A stretch of 64,000 bases of DNA from Clostridiales bacterium. GTDB lineage: Bacteria > Bacillota > Clostridia > Oscillospirales > Oscillospiraceae. The translations under genes were made by a program, and so were the position numbers. Positions 1 to 9,027 of this stretch are shown here, piece after piece; within the stretch, counting starts at the first letter, position 1; each line of letters starts with the position of its first letter. The DNA is taken from contig SFEG01000006.1 in NCBI GenBank assembly GCA_004558025.1, positions 1-64,000 of the forward strand, written 5' to 3'. The notes under the pieces are model-generated. The model was given only the letters and a program-made list of their open reading frames with translations, was not told the DNA's origin and searched no databases.

Positions 1-78
1 CGCAAAGACAGCGGAAGCAGGCAGCAGGGACGCGATCATGAGAACCGCCATCAGCATGCTGATAAGTCTCTTTTTCAT
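1..78 (-). CDS. Secreted protein, N-terminal fragment (cut by window edge)
   Basis: Only the first 26 codons are inside the window. They encode a classical Sec signal peptide: MKKRLIS, then a hydrophobic stretch, then an Ala-rich cleavage region ending in AVFA. A clear Shine-Dalgarno (AGGAGG) lies just upstream of the ATG at 78. The start MKKRLIS also opens the SH3/NlpC hydrolase at 24150, so this may be another exported cell-wall or surface protein, but the mature part is not visible and no function can be assigned. Confidence 0.75.
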   Translation of the reverse strand, partial: MKKRLISMLMAVLMIASLLPASAVFA

Positions 79-242
79 GTTTCCTCCTGATATTATTCCT
101 TATGTTGGATTTTTATGCCACTCATAGCAGAAGCGGCAATTGATAGTTAGATTATAACATATCTGCCCGGTATGTCAAGATAGAACCGCCGGCATATGCG
201 CAAAGTCCGCTCAAAAACCGAGCGGGCTTGTTATAAATCAAA

Positions 243-592
243 TCACTGCACGACCGGGTAGTCCACGCTGTCGCTGTAGTGCCACCACTCGCCGGAGTAG
301 CCGACAAAGCCCGCGGCGGTCATGACCTCTTCGAGATATCGGGCGTTCTCCCCCGCGGCTTGCGATACGTCGCTGTAATTGCGGTCGGCGCGCGAGGTGA
401 AGTCATCAAAGCCGGAGGGCATCTCGACCGGGTCGCCGTTTGTTTTTATAAGGCTTATATCGACGGTGTTTCCCCTGCTGTGTTTGGAAAAGCCGTTCGT
501 GGGGTCGGCAACATAAACGGGGTTCGGGCAGACTTCCCACAGGCGGTCAGCAGCATAAGCGCCGCAAGCAAAAATGCAATGAATCTTTTCAT
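243..592 (-). pseudogene. VanX/DdpX-like D-Ala-D-Ala dipeptidase, internally deleted and frameshifted
   Basis: The 3' part encodes the C-terminal half of a VanX-family zinc dipeptidase: RLWEVCPNPVYVADP, then SKHSRGNTVD (zinc His and Asp), a GFDDF segment, and EWWHY (catalytic Glu and third zinc ligand). The only sensible start, ATG at 592, directly follows the MATE stop codon and encodes MKRFIAFLLAALMLL, a signal peptide, but in another frame. The family's N-terminal half, including the substrate Arg in the YRP motif, is missing. The simplest reading is an internal deletion that fused the signal sequence out of frame to the catalytic half. The longer open frame running back into the MATE gene is a shadow. 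Confidence 0.75.
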
Positions 593-1924
593 TTAATAAC
601 CGTACCTCTTTCTCTTTCCTATCAGGAACAATACCGTTGCGATGATGGACATGATCTCCGCTCCGACGATGGACAGCCATATGCCGTCAAGCTCCCAGAT
701 GAGCGGGAACAGCAGCACCGCCGCCAGCTGGAACACAAGCGTTCGAAGGAAGGATATCAGTGCACTGGTGAGACCGTCGTTGAGCGCGGTAAAGAACGAT
801 GAGCCGAATATCGAAAAGCCCGAGAACAGGAATGCAAACGAAAATATTCCGAAGGCGTGCACCGTCATGGCAAGGAGCTTGTCATCATAACCGACGAAAA
901 GCCGGCCGAGAGGCTCGGCAAGCAGCTGACCGGCGGCGAACATGCACACCGCGCATACTGAAATTATGCGCAGGCTGCGCGACAGCAGCCCCTTGAGCTC
1001 GTCCCTGTTCTGTGCGCCGTAGTTAAAGCCGATTATCGGCGCGGTACCGACGGCGTAGCCGATAAAGATCGCCTGGAATATCATGCTGACGTACATGAGA
1101 ACGCCGTAGGCCGCGACGCCGTCCTCGCCCGAGTATTTCATGAGCTGGACGTTATAGAGCATGCTCACAATGGACATGGAGACGTTGCTCATGAATTCCG
1201 ACGAGCCGTTGCCGCAGGCCTTGAGCAGCGCCCTGCCGTCGAATTTGAACTTCACGAGGCGCAGGCGGCTCGTGTTCTCGCGTGAGAAATATATAAGCGG
1301 TATCACACCGCCGACAAACTCGCTTATCGCCGTGGCCGCGGCGGCTCCGGTCACGCCGAGGGGTATGACAGCAACGAGCAGCGCGTCGAGCACCATGTTC
1401 GCAACACCGGAGGCAACCGTAACATACAGGCCGAGCTTCGGCTTTTCGGCCGTTGAGAAAAGGCACTGGAACTCAAACTGCAAAATGTAAAACGGCAGAG
1501 CCAGCAGGATAATGCGGCCGTAGATTATGCTCTGCTCCAGAAGCTCGCCGTCGGCTCCCATGAGCTTTGCCACGGGGCGCAGCAGGAAAAATCCGAGCAC
1601 TGTGAGCACCACACCGCAGAGCGCCGACACGACGATGATGAGCGTAAATATCTCGTTTGCCTTATCGGGCTTGCGCTCGCCCATGATCTTGGCGATGAGC
1701 GCACCTCCGCCGGTTCCGAACATGAAGCCGATGCAGCCGAGCACAAGCAGCAGCGGCATGATCAGATTGACCGCCGCAAACGGAGTTTTGCCGGCAAAGT
1801 TAGAAACAAAGAAGCCGTCAACGATGCAGTAGATCGACGTGAACAGCATCATGATGATAGATGGCAGGCAGTAGCGCAAAAGGCGCTTATAATCAAAGTG
1901 ATCGGAAAGCTTTATATCGTTCAT
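593..1924 (-). CDS. MATE family multidrug/Na+ antiporter
   Basis: A 443-residue polytopic membrane protein with about 12 hydrophobic segments in two similar halves, the usual length and layout of MATE exporters, which expel drugs or metabolites in exchange for Na+ or H+. Near the N-terminus, IYCIVDGFFVSNFAG and the GFMFGTGGGALIAK stretch are typical of Clostridial MATE proteins. I chose ATG 1924 because AAGGAGGTGACGAC sits immediately before it; the frame is open 23 codons further up without an RBS. The VanX-like remnant starts on the base after this stop codon, so the two were once translationally coupled. Substrate unknown. Confidence 0.9.
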   Translation of the reverse strand: MNDIKLSDHFDYKRLLRYCLPSIIMMLFTSIYCIVDGFFVSNFAGKTPFAAVNLIMPLLLVLGCIGFMFGTGGGALIAKIMGERKPDKANEIFTLIIVVSALCGVVLTVLGFFLLRPVAKLMGADGELLEQSIIYGRIILLALPFYILQFEFQCLFSTAEKPKLGLYVTVASGVANMVLDALLVAVIPLGVTGAAAATAISEFVGGVIPLIYFSRENTSRLRLVKFKFDGRALLKACGNGSSEFMSNVSMSIVSMLYNVQLMKYSGEDGVAAYGVLMYVSMIFQAIFIGYAVGTAPIIGFNYGAQNRDELKGLLSRSLRIISVCAVCMFAAGQLLAEPLGRLFVGYDDKLLAMTVHAFGIFSFAFLFSGFSIFGSSFFTALNDGLTSALISFLRTLVFQLAAVLLFPLIWELDGIWLSIVGAEIMSIIATVLFLIGKRKRYGY

Positions 1925-2079
1925 GTCGTCACCTCCTTGATATAAGCACGCATCGCAGCAAGATAATCCTCGATGAGCGAAGATACCACTCACGCACTAA
2001 ATTCAACAGCTATCACCATCAGTCCGAAATTATGCCTGCGTATCATAGTATGATTTCATACCAATGTCAAGCGCTAAAA

Positions 2080-2116
2080 TGTAAAAAATGCACCGCAGGA
2101 TGATCCTGCGGTGCGG
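2080..2116 (-). terminator. Rho-independent terminator
   Basis: An 11-bp GC-rich stem (GCACCGCAGGA, 3-nt loop, perfect complement, 2090-2114) is followed on the minus strand by ATTTTTTAC. It would end the transcript of the LRR protein at 2333-2944, although it lies more than 200 nt past that stop codon. The same stem core recurs at 25702-25724. Confidence 0.75.
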
Positions 2117-2332
2117 CGTATTTTGTGGGGCTCTGCTTCGCCCTTCCCTAGCGTTTTTACTATATAATGATAGCACAGTTTGCCTGCTTCTTAAATTCGC
2201 AGTTATTCCAAACTTGCGCGCGGCTTTTTGTGAGTTTTTCACAATGCTGTCAATTATCTCACAAGTCTGTGCAAATGCTCAAGCGCAGAGGCAATGCCTT
2301 TGCGCTCGGTTTATGTCTTGTTATGCTGCAAA

Positions 2333-2944
2333 TCAGTTTCTGCCGAAGATTTTATCAAAGAAGTTTTTCATGTTATTAAACGACTCTTGGAACCATGCGC
2401 GGATAGTGTCTGCCGTGGAGCGAGTCTCGCCGCAATCGGGGCAGGTATTCCCCTTGAAGTGATGGCCGGTTGCAGGGATGACCTCTCCCTCTTTTATAGT
2501 CTCGCCGCAAATTGTGCACACCTCGTCGCCGGTGTAACCGTCTTCGGTGCAGGTCGCGGCCTTTGCGCCGACGAGTTCGGTGACGTGCTCATGGTAGTTG
2601 TAGTGGATGGTTGCATTCAGGAGAGCTTCGTTGCCCAAATCACCAATTTTTATTGCGTTCCATTGTTCTGCACTGCCGGTGTAGTATACATCGGCAAGGC
2701 TCATGCAGTCGTAAAAGGCCGAACCGTCAATGCTCGTCACCGCGACACCATCTATTTCAGACGGAATATTTGCTTCTGTGACTTCAGGATCGCAGGATGT
2801 TACCGTTCCTGTTGACTTATCAAAATAGATATTGCCGCCTGTGACCTCATAGGCGACGACATCGTCCTCTGCCAGCGCTGCTACAGGCACCAATGTCACC
2901 ACCATCAGCAGCACGAGCAGCAGGCTCAGTATTCTTTTTTTCAT
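2333..2944 (-). CDS. Secreted LRR/BspA-type surface protein
   Basis: 203 residues. Residues 1-25 form a signal peptide (MKKRILSLLLVLLMVV...ALA). Residues 35-115 resemble leucine-rich repeat type 5 units (IPSEIDGVAVTSIDGSAF, then a SLADVYYTGSAEQW segment). Residues 120-170 carry two Cys-pair modules (CTICGE, CPDCGE) set in the TCTEDGYTG and GEVIPATGHHF phrases that recur in Clostridial secreted LRR proteins. The C-terminal 30 residues are amphipathic, with no sortase motif or SLH domain. It is divergent from the XRE regulator at 3040 and shares a palindromic intergenic region with it, so co-regulation is plausible. Ligand unknown. Confidence 0.75.
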   Translation of the reverse strand: MKKRILSLLLVLLMVVTLVPVAALAEDDVVAYEVTGGNIYFDKSTGTVTSCDPEVTEANIPSEIDGVAVTSIDGSAFYDCMSLADVYYTGSAEQWNAIKIGDLGNEALLNATIHYNYHEHVTELVGAKAATCTEDGYTGDEVCTICGETIKEGEVIPATGHHFKGNTCPDCGETRSTADTIRAWFQESFNNMKNFFDKIFGRN

Positions 2945-2962
2945 TATTCCTCTCCTTCGAAT

Positions 2963-3012
2963 ATATTAACCGATATTGGTTAATATCAGTATATACTGTT
3001 TTCGGTTAATAT
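2963..3012. promoter_or_regulatory. Palindromic operator cluster between divergent genes
   Basis: A perfect 9-bp inverted repeat, ATATTAACC - 6 nt - GGTTAATAT (2963-2986), is followed by a third copy of GGTTAATAT at 3004-3012. It lies between the divergent LRR gene and the XRE-family gene, the expected place for an autoregulatory operator. Binding by that XRE protein is inferred. Confidence 0.6.
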
Positions 3013-3039
3013 TCAAGTAGAAAGTGAGGCTTGAGTGTT

Positions 3040-3240
3040 ATGATTTCTTACGAACCGCTTTGGGAAACGATGAAACGCAAGGGTGTTACGCAATATATGC
3101 TGATAAAAAAGCACGGGGTCAGCCCCGCGCAGATAACGCGATTAAAGCGCAACGAAAGCGTCAGCACGCACACGATAGATGTCTTTTGCAGCATACTCGA
3201 CTGCCGGGTCGAGGATATAATGCGCTTTGAGAAAACGTAA
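3040..3240 (+). CDS. Small XRE-family HTH regulator
   Basis: 66 residues, essentially a lone Cro/C1-type helix-turn-helix: LWETMKRKGVTQYMLI, then VSPAQITRLKRNE (turn and recognition helix), then VSTHTIDVFCSILDCRVEDIM. This is the YozG-like short regulator class. I preferred ATG 3040 (MISYEPLW) because family members start there and GTGAGG lies about 10 nt upstream; a TTG at 3031 is in frame. It is divergent from the secreted LRR protein and ends at a shared terminator facing ftsH. It probably controls itself and its neighbour. Confidence 0.85.
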   Translation: MISYEPLWETMKRKGVTQYMLIKKHGVSPAQITRLKRNESVSTHTIDVFCSILDCRVEDIMRFEKT

Positions 3241-3268
3241 AAGCTCCCGTCCGAGGACGGGAGCTTTA
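3239..3268. terminator. Bidirectional terminator between XRE gene and ftsH
   Basis: The stem AAAGCTCCCGTC and its complement around CGAG, flanked by A and T runs on both sides, overlaps the XRE stop codon and lies just past the end of ftsH. Confidence 0.8.
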
Positions 3269-3273
3269 AAGAT

Positions 3274-5265
3274 TTATTCGTCTTTTTTATCGTCGGGCTC
3301 GTCGGCCATGCCTGCCGAGGCATCCTCCGCGGGAGGATCGTCAAAGCGGGCAATCTTGCGCGCCGGGCGCTCGATGGTATCGTCCTGCATCGCGGGCGCG
3401 GGCTTCGGCTCGGGGAAAGTGCCGTGCAGGCAGTAGTAATCGAAGGTCTCGCGATCCATAGACTCGTTCTCAAGCAGGTACTCGGCAACGCCGATGAGCG
3501 TGTCGCGGTGCTCGGTTAGTATCTTTTCGCACAAGGCCGCTGCCTCGTCGAAGATGCGCTTGACCTCCTCGTCTATAAGGGCTGCGGTCTCCTCCGAATA
3601 GCTCTTGGTCGTGCCGAAATCGCGGCCGATGAAAATGCTGTGGTCGGAGCTGTCATACTGGATGGGGCCGAGCTTTTCGCTCATGCCGTAGCGGGTTACC
3701 ATGTTGCGTGCGATGCTCGTTGCTTGCTGGATATCGCCGGACGCGCCGGTCGAGATATCATCGAGGAACAGCTTCTCGGCAATTCGGCCGCCGAGGCAGG
3801 ATACGATGCGCTCGAACATCTGCGCTCTCGAGGTGAAGTCCTCCGCGTCCTCGTCGGGACGGTACAGCGTGAAGCCGCCGGCCATGCCGCGCGGGATGAT
3901 GGTTATATAGTGCACGGGGTCCGTGTGCTGCAAAAACTTCGAGGCTATCGCGTGGCCGGACTCGTGGTAAGCGGTCAGGCGCTTTGCCTTATCCGACATT
4001 TTGCGGCTCTTCTTCTCGGGGCCCATCTCTACCTTGAGTATGGCCTCGTCGCAGTCCTCCATGGTTATAAAGCGGTGCTTACGGCGCACTGCCAGCAGCG
4101 CTGCCTCGTTCATGAGGTTTTCAAGGTCAGCACCCGAGAAGCCGGGCGTGCCCTTTGCGATTGACTTGAGGTCAACATCGTCGGCAAGGGGCTTGCCGCG
4201 GGCGTGGATCTTCAATATCGCCTCCCTGCCCTTTATATCGGGCATGCCGACATAGACCTGACGGTCGAAGCGGCCGGGGCGCAGCAGCGCGTTATCGAGG
4301 ATATCCGCGCGGTTTGTTGCCGCCATGACGATAACGCCCTCGTTGTTGCCGAAGCCGTCCATCTCGACAAGCAGCTGGTTGAGGGTCTGCTCGCGCTCGT
4401 CGTGTCCGCCGCCGAGGCCGGAGCCGCGCTGACGGCCGACAGCGTCGATCTCGTCGATGAATATGATGGCCGGAGCGACCTTCTTTGCCTGGTCGAACAG
4501 ATCGCGCACGCGCGATGCGCCGACGCCGACATACAGCTCGACAAAGTCAGAGCCGGAAATGGACAGAAACTGCACGCCCGCCTCGCCTGCGACGGCCTTT
4601 GCCAGCAGGGTCTTACCTGTTCCCGGAGGGCCTACGAGCAGAACGCCTTTGGGTATCCTCGCGCCCATTTTCGTGAACGATTTCGGGTCCTTGAGGAACT
4701 CCACGAGCTCCTGGAGCTCGGCCTTTTCCTCATCGGCGCCCGCTACGTCGTTAAATGTCTTGCGGTTTTTCTCCTCGCTGCCGAGGCGCGTCCTGGCTTT
4801 GCCGAACTTCATCGCGCCGCCTGCGCCTCCGCCGCCCTGGGCACGCTGCATCATGACGATCCAGAACACCATGAAGCCGATGAACAGGACATACGGGATA
4901 AGCTGCAACCACCAGGTCGACTGTACGGGCTCGATCTGATAATCCTTGATGATGCCCTTGTCGTACTGCTGGTCGATAAGCTCGCCGAACTCTTCATAAA
5001 ACAGCGAGAAGCTGTACATCTTATAATAAACGGTCTTTGTGCCGCCCTGGGCGCTTGAGTCCCTGACCTTCATTTCAAGGATATTTTTTGAACCGTTATA
5101 GGTGAATTCCTGAACCTTTTCCTCCTTGAAAAGATCCTTGACCTGAGCATAGCTGAGCTCGTTCTCAGGTTCCTGGTTGAGCAGAGTGAACAGAGTGCAT
5201 GCAAGCAGCACCAGTATCAGGACATAAAAGCCTATATCTCTTGCTCTGTTGCGCTGAGGTTTCAA
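3274..5265 (-). CDS. ftsH: ATP-dependent zinc metalloprotease FtsH
   Basis: 663 residues, normal for FtsH, the membrane-anchored AAA+ protease that degrades misfolded membrane proteins and regulators. Two membrane segments (about 12-30 and 121-139) flank an extracytoplasmic loop. The AAA domain has Walker A GPPGTGKT (212-219), Walker B FIDEID (269-274) and the SRH arginine finger in RPGRFDR (329-335). The zinc protease site HESGH is at 434-438. The C-terminal tail is acidic. It is last in the gdpP-rplI-dnaB-tilS-hpt-ftsH run; the tilS-hpt-ftsH order is conserved across Firmicutes. Confidence 0.98.
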   Translation of the reverse strand: MKPQRNRARDIGFYVLILVLLACTLFTLLNQEPENELSYAQVKDLFKEEKVQEFTYNGSKNILEMKVRDSSAQGGTKTVYYKMYSFSLFYEEFGELIDQQYDKGIIKDYQIEPVQSTWWLQLIPYVLFIGFMVFWIVMMQRAQGGGGAGGAMKFGKARTRLGSEEKNRKTFNDVAGADEEKAELQELVEFLKDPKSFTKMGARIPKGVLLVGPPGTGKTLLAKAVAGEAGVQFLSISGSDFVELYVGVGASRVRDLFDQAKKVAPAIIFIDEIDAVGRQRGSGLGGGHDEREQTLNQLLVEMDGFGNNEGVIVMAATNRADILDNALLRPGRFDRQVYVGMPDIKGREAILKIHARGKPLADDVDLKSIAKGTPGFSGADLENLMNEAALLAVRRKHRFITMEDCDEAILKVEMGPEKKSRKMSDKAKRLTAYHESGHAIASKFLQHTDPVHYITIIPRGMAGGFTLYRPDEDAEDFTSRAQMFERIVSCLGGRIAEKLFLDDISTGASGDIQQATSIARNMVTRYGMSEKLGPIQYDSSDHSIFIGRDFGTTKSYSEETAALIDEEVKRIFDEAAALCEKILTEHRDTLIGVAEYLLENESMDRETFDYYCLHGTFPEPKPAPAMQDDTIERPARKIARFDDPPAEDASAGMADEPDDKKDE

Positions 5266-5308
5266 TTAATCACGTCCTTCCAGACAGGAGCATTTCATCC
5301 GTGCCTGA

Positions 5309-5848
5309 TTATTTCGTATATATTTCGGGCTTGAGCACACCGATAAAGGGCAGATTGCGGTACAGCTCGTCATAATCGAGACCGTAGCCGACAACGAACT
5401 CATCGGGCACCTCGAAGCATGAATATTTAGCGTAAACGGGGGCTGCCCTGCGCGAGGGCTTATCCATAAGCGTTGCAATGGTTATAGAAGCGGGCTTTCT
5501 CGTCATGAGATAGCTCTGCAGATAGTTGAGAGTGTTGCCGCTGTCGAGTATATCCTCGATGATAATGATATGGCGGCCTTCGATATTCTGGCCGAGATCC
5601 TTCTGTATCTCGACAGCGCCCGTGGAGCTCGTTCCTCCCTTATAGGACGAAACGGCCATAAAGTCCATCGAGCACGGAATGGTGACATGGCGCATGAGGT
5701 CGGCCATGAAAACAAAGCAGCCCTTCAAAACGCCGACAAACAGCGGGTTTTTCCCCTCGAAGTCTTTGGATATCTGCTCGCCGAGAGCGGCGACCTTTTC
5801 CTCGATCTCCTCTGCCGTGAAGAACACTCTCTCTATATCGTTTCTCAT
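5309..5848 (-). CDS. hpt: Hypoxanthine phosphoribosyltransferase
   Basis: 179 residues, type I phosphoribosyltransferase fold. The PRPP-binding loop is IIIIEDILDSGNTL (94-107), preceded by the LKGCFVFMADL segment (41-51) and the flexible loop around SSYKGGTSS (67-75). It salvages hypoxanthine and guanine to IMP and GMP in the cytoplasm. It starts 3 nt after the tilS stop codon and is followed by ftsH after a 43-nt gap, the standard Firmicute gene order. Confidence 0.97.
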   Translation of the reverse strand: MRNDIERVFFTAEEIEEKVAALGEQISKDFEGKNPLFVGVLKGCFVFMADLMRHVTIPCSMDFMAVSSYKGGTSSTGAVEIQKDLGQNIEGRHIIIIEDILDSGNTLNYLQSYLMTRKPASITIATLMDKPSRRAAPVYAKYSCFEVPDEFVVGYGLDYDELYRNLPFIGVLKPEIYTK

Positions 5849-5851
5849 CTT

Positions 5852-7192
5852 TCAATTGTCCCCCGTAAGCTTGGTTTTATTTATTGTTACCCGAATGACC
5901 TTGTCACCCGGCCGTGGAATACATCTTTCCGCGACGCCGAAGCCGCAGACGGCTATGACGCCTTTTTCGTCCCTTAAAACCGGCGTTTCGGCGCGCTCAA
6001 TGCTGCTGAGCTTTGCCTCGGAAAAAAGCTCCTTGAGGCTTTTTGTGCAGCCTCTGCCGCGAAGGCGTATTTTATCGCCCGGCATTCGTGACGTAAGGGA
6101 TATGCTACCACAAATACCGTCGTAATTAAAGTATAAAATATTAAATGATCCGAAAATTTTTCCGCAGGAGTCGATAATTTCGCTTTTTACCTCGAATCTT
6201 CCGCCGCCAAAGTGCTGAACAGTGCCTATATTTAGCTTGACGGGCTCGAAAGCACAGCCCTCCCGCCTTCCGAAATACAACGTTCCCCTGTCGCATGTGA
6301 CGCGCATGCCGCTTATATCCGCGTATTTGAGCTCGTGCGACGGCGCGATATCATACACAGCCTGCGCATGGGCAGAGCTCAGCGCCCTGCCGCAGATAAG
6401 GCGCAGAACACGCATGGCTACGGGCTTCGGAAGCGACATGAGCTCCCCTGCCGGAAACGTGCCGGATCCATAATGCTCATCATACGCCTTTTGCGCCATG
6501 GCGTTCAGGCACTCCTCATCCTCCCTGAGAAGCCGCATTGTGCGCGCGCATGCTTCAAAAAACGCGGGATTTATACCCTCGAGCACCGGCGTTACATGAT
6601 GGCGGATAACATTGCGCGTGTAATCGTCGCTTTCATTTGTCGCATCGCTTACATATTCGATGCCGTTTGCCGCATTATACGCCTCGATCTCGCGCCGCGT
6701 CGTTCCGAGCAGCGGGCGGACGATATTGCCGCGCCGAGGCGGTATGCCGCACAGGCCCTTCAGGCCGCCGCCGCGGGTGAGATTAAACAGCAGCGTTTCG
6801 GAGTTATCGTTTGCATTATGCGCTGTTGCTATGACATTGCAGCCGAGCTTTTTTGCAGCATCGGCCAAAAACTCATATCTGAGGGAACGAGCCGCTTCCT
6901 CCTCGCTCATGCCGCCGCTTTTTGCGCAGGCGCGGACATCACCGCTGCCGGTCAGGCACTCTATTCCGCGTTCTTTACACCATTCGGCGACAAAGCGGCA
7001 ATCCGAGGCCGAGGCCTCGCCGCGCAGCATATGATCAAAGCTCGCGGCACACACGGTGATGCCTATCTTCTGCGCGTTTGCGCTGAGATAATGCAGCAGG
7101 CACATGGAGTCTGCGCCGCCCGAGACGGCGCACAGCACGCGGTCGCCGGGCGACAGCAGCACGTTTTCTTTAATAAAATCAATAATCGTCAT
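5852..7192 (-). CDS. tilS: tRNA(Ile)-lysidine synthase
   Basis: 446 residues. The N-terminal PP-loop ATP pyrophosphatase motif SGGADS is at 24-29, and the family's substrate-domain features follow. It converts the wobble C of tRNA-Ile(CAU) to lysidine, so that it reads AUA and is charged with Ile. The C-terminal region (LTSRMPGDKIRLRGRG, then SLKELFSEAKL) is the TilS C-terminal domain that contacts the tRNA acceptor stem. The start overlaps the end of dnaB by 14 nt, which indicates co-transcription and probably coupled translation. Confidence 0.95.
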   Translation of the reverse strand: MTIIDFIKENVLLSPGDRVLCAVSGGADSMCLLHYLSANAQKIGITVCAASFDHMLRGEASASDCRFVAEWCKERGIECLTGSGDVRACAKSGGMSEEEAARSLRYEFLADAAKKLGCNVIATAHNANDNSETLLFNLTRGGGLKGLCGIPPRRGNIVRPLLGTTRREIEAYNAANGIEYVSDATNESDDYTRNVIRHHVTPVLEGINPAFFEACARTMRLLREDEECLNAMAQKAYDEHYGSGTFPAGELMSLPKPVAMRVLRLICGRALSSAHAQAVYDIAPSHELKYADISGMRVTCDRGTLYFGRREGCAFEPVKLNIGTVQHFGGGRFEVKSEIIDSCGKIFGSFNILYFNYDGICGSISLTSRMPGDKIRLRGRGCTKSLKELFSEAKLSSIERAETPVLRDEKGVIAVCGFGVAERCIPRPGDKVIRVTINKTKLTGDN

Positions 7193-8522
7193 CGGTTTTT
7201 GCCGAGCGGTTTCCGAAGCTCGTAAACTCGGGCAGCCATTGCAGATACACAGTGCCGGTCTGTCCCTTGCGGTTTTTGAGGACTATTGCCTCTGTAAGGT
7301 ACGGATCAGAGCTTTCCTGATCGTAATAGCCCTCGCGGTGCAGGCCGATGACAACGTCGGCGTCCTGCTCGATAGCGCCGGAATCGCGCAGGTCATTGAG
7401 CATGGGGCGCTTATCGCTTCTGCCTACGGCGGCGCGGTTGAGCTGGCTTAAGCATATGACGGGAACATTGAGCTCCTTTGCCATGATTTTGAGCATACGG
7501 CTTATGTCGCTGACCGCCTGCTGGCGATTTTCGTTATAGCTGCTCTTGCCGCCGGCAGACTGCATAAGCTGAAGATAGTCGATAACGACAAGGCCGAGGT
7601 TTGATAGTCTGCGGCACTGCGCGTTCATATCGGCAACCGTGAGCATGGAGTTATCGTCAATGCGCATATCCGTCGCGCTGACCATCTGCGCCGCAGAGGC
7701 CAGGCGCCGCCACTCGTCGGGGCTCAGCTGCCCTGTCAGCATATTCTGCGACGGGACGGAGGCCTCGCGCGCGAGAAGACGGCTTACGAGCTGCTCGCGG
7801 CTCATTTCAAGCGAGAATACCGCGACGGTCTTGTCCGAATTTTTCGCAACGTCCATTGCTATATTGAGCGCGATACTCGTTTTGCCCATTGCCGGACGCG
7901 CGGCAATCAGGATAAGCTCACCCTTGTTGAGGCCGAGGATAAATTTATCGAGGTCTTTAAGTCCCGTGGAAAGACCGGGTATGGTCTTTCCGCTGGATGC
8001 GGCCTCTGATATATTCTCGTACACGGTCTGGACAACGGTGGATATCGGCAGAAGTCCGCCGATATTGCGTCCCTGACGAAGGGCATATATCTTGCTCTCA
8101 GCCGCCTCGAGGATATTCTCCGCCTCGCCTGAGCCCTCGTAGACAAGATTGTTTATCTCATCGGCCGCGGACGCAAGGTTTCTCAGCAGCGCCCTGTCGC
8201 GCACGATCGCGGCGTATTCAAGGACGTTTGCCGCCGTCGGCGTTATGCGCATGAGCTCTGCGATATACTCGGGGCTTGCCTCACCGTAGACACCGCGCAC
8301 CTTCATCTGGTCAAGGACCGTGACGGGGTCGATGGTCTGCCCGTAGGAGAACATGGCGTATATGGTCTCAAATATATCTTTGTTCTGTTTTATATAGAAC
8401 TCCGCGCCGCGCAGACGCTCGATAACGTCCGGGATGCAGCGCGTGTCTATAAGCATCGAGCCTATGACCGCCTGCTCGGCCGCTGCCGAGTGCGGCGCCT
8501 GTCTGCCCAACAATTCTTCCAT
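7179..8522 (-). CDS. dnaB: Replicative DNA helicase DnaB (DnaC in Bacillus)
   Basis: 447 residues. The N-terminal domain (about 1-150, starting PHSAAAEQAVIGSML) binds primase; the RecA-like C-terminal domain has Walker A ARPAMGKTS near residue 210, the VVIDYLQLM Walker B strand, and the SDISRMLKIMAKELN to LSQLNR helicase motifs. It forms the hexameric fork helicase. It lies directly downstream of rplI (34-nt gap), matching the conserved gdpP-rplI-dnaB order of Firmicutes, and overlaps tilS by 14 nt. Confidence 0.97.
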   Translation of the reverse strand: MEELLGRQAPHSAAAEQAVIGSMLIDTRCIPDVIERLRGAEFYIKQNKDIFETIYAMFSYGQTIDPVTVLDQMKVRGVYGEASPEYIAELMRITPTAANVLEYAAIVRDRALLRNLASAADEINNLVYEGSGEAENILEAAESKIYALRQGRNIGGLLPISTVVQTVYENISEAASSGKTIPGLSTGLKDLDKFILGLNKGELILIAARPAMGKTSIALNIAMDVAKNSDKTVAVFSLEMSREQLVSRLLAREASVPSQNMLTGQLSPDEWRRLASAAQMVSATDMRIDDNSMLTVADMNAQCRRLSNLGLVVIDYLQLMQSAGGKSSYNENRQQAVSDISRMLKIMAKELNVPVICLSQLNRAAVGRSDKRPMLNDLRDSGAIEQDADVVIGLHREGYYDQESSDPYLTEAIVLKNRKGQTGTVYLQWLPEFTSFGNRSAKTDDDY

Positions 8523-8555
8523 GCCTTAACTCCTACCGCTTACTGAATAATATTC

Positions 8556-9002
8556 TTAAGCTTCGATAACGAGCACGTTTATCGTGCCGGATATCTCATA
8601 GCCGAGCTTTGCCTTGACCTGGAACGATCCGAAGGTCTTGATGGGCTCGGGCTGGACGATCTTGTTCTTCTCGATCTCGATGCCGTGCTGCTGCTTGAGA
8701 GCGTCGCTTATCTCCTGCGAGGTGACCGAGCCGAAGAGCTTGCCCTTATCGCCGGCCTTCGCGCGCACGGTGACGGTGATCTCACCGAGCTTCTTTGCAT
8801 TTGCCTCGGCCTCGGCCTTTTCGCGCGCCATCTGCGCAGCCTTTGCCTTTTCCTTGAGCTTGAGCGCATTTATATTGTCGGTCGTCGCTTCGCTTGCGAG
8901 CTTGCGCGGCAGAAGGTAGTTGCGTGCGTAGCCGTCGGAGACCTCCTTAAGCTCGCCCTTCTTGCCCTGACCTCTTACATCAACGTTAAAAATGACTTTC
9001 AT
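8556..9002 (-). CDS. rplI: 50S ribosomal protein L9
   Basis: 148 residues, standard L9 length. The N-terminal domain MKVIFNVDVRGQGKKGE with the GYARNYLLPRKLA signature binds 23S rRNA; a long central helix rich in Lys, Ala and Glu links it to the C-terminal domain (GKLFGSVTSQEISDAL). It follows gdpP by 25 nt and precedes dnaB by 33 nt, the usual gdpP-rplI-dnaB context. Confidence 0.98.
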   Translation of the reverse strand: MKVIFNVDVRGQGKKGELKEVSDGYARNYLLPRKLASEATTDNINALKLKEKAKAAQMAREKAEAEANAKKLGEITVTVRAKAGDKGKLFGSVTSQEISDALKQQHGIEIEKNKIVQPEPIKTFGSFQVKAKLGYEISGTINVLVIEA

Positions 9003-9027
9003 AATTTATTCCTTTCCCGTGAATGAA

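Noticed and set aside
2088..2462. Plus-strand frames over the terminator and 3' region of the LRR gene
   Set aside because: They run through a terminator stem and antisense to a coding gene, with no SD.
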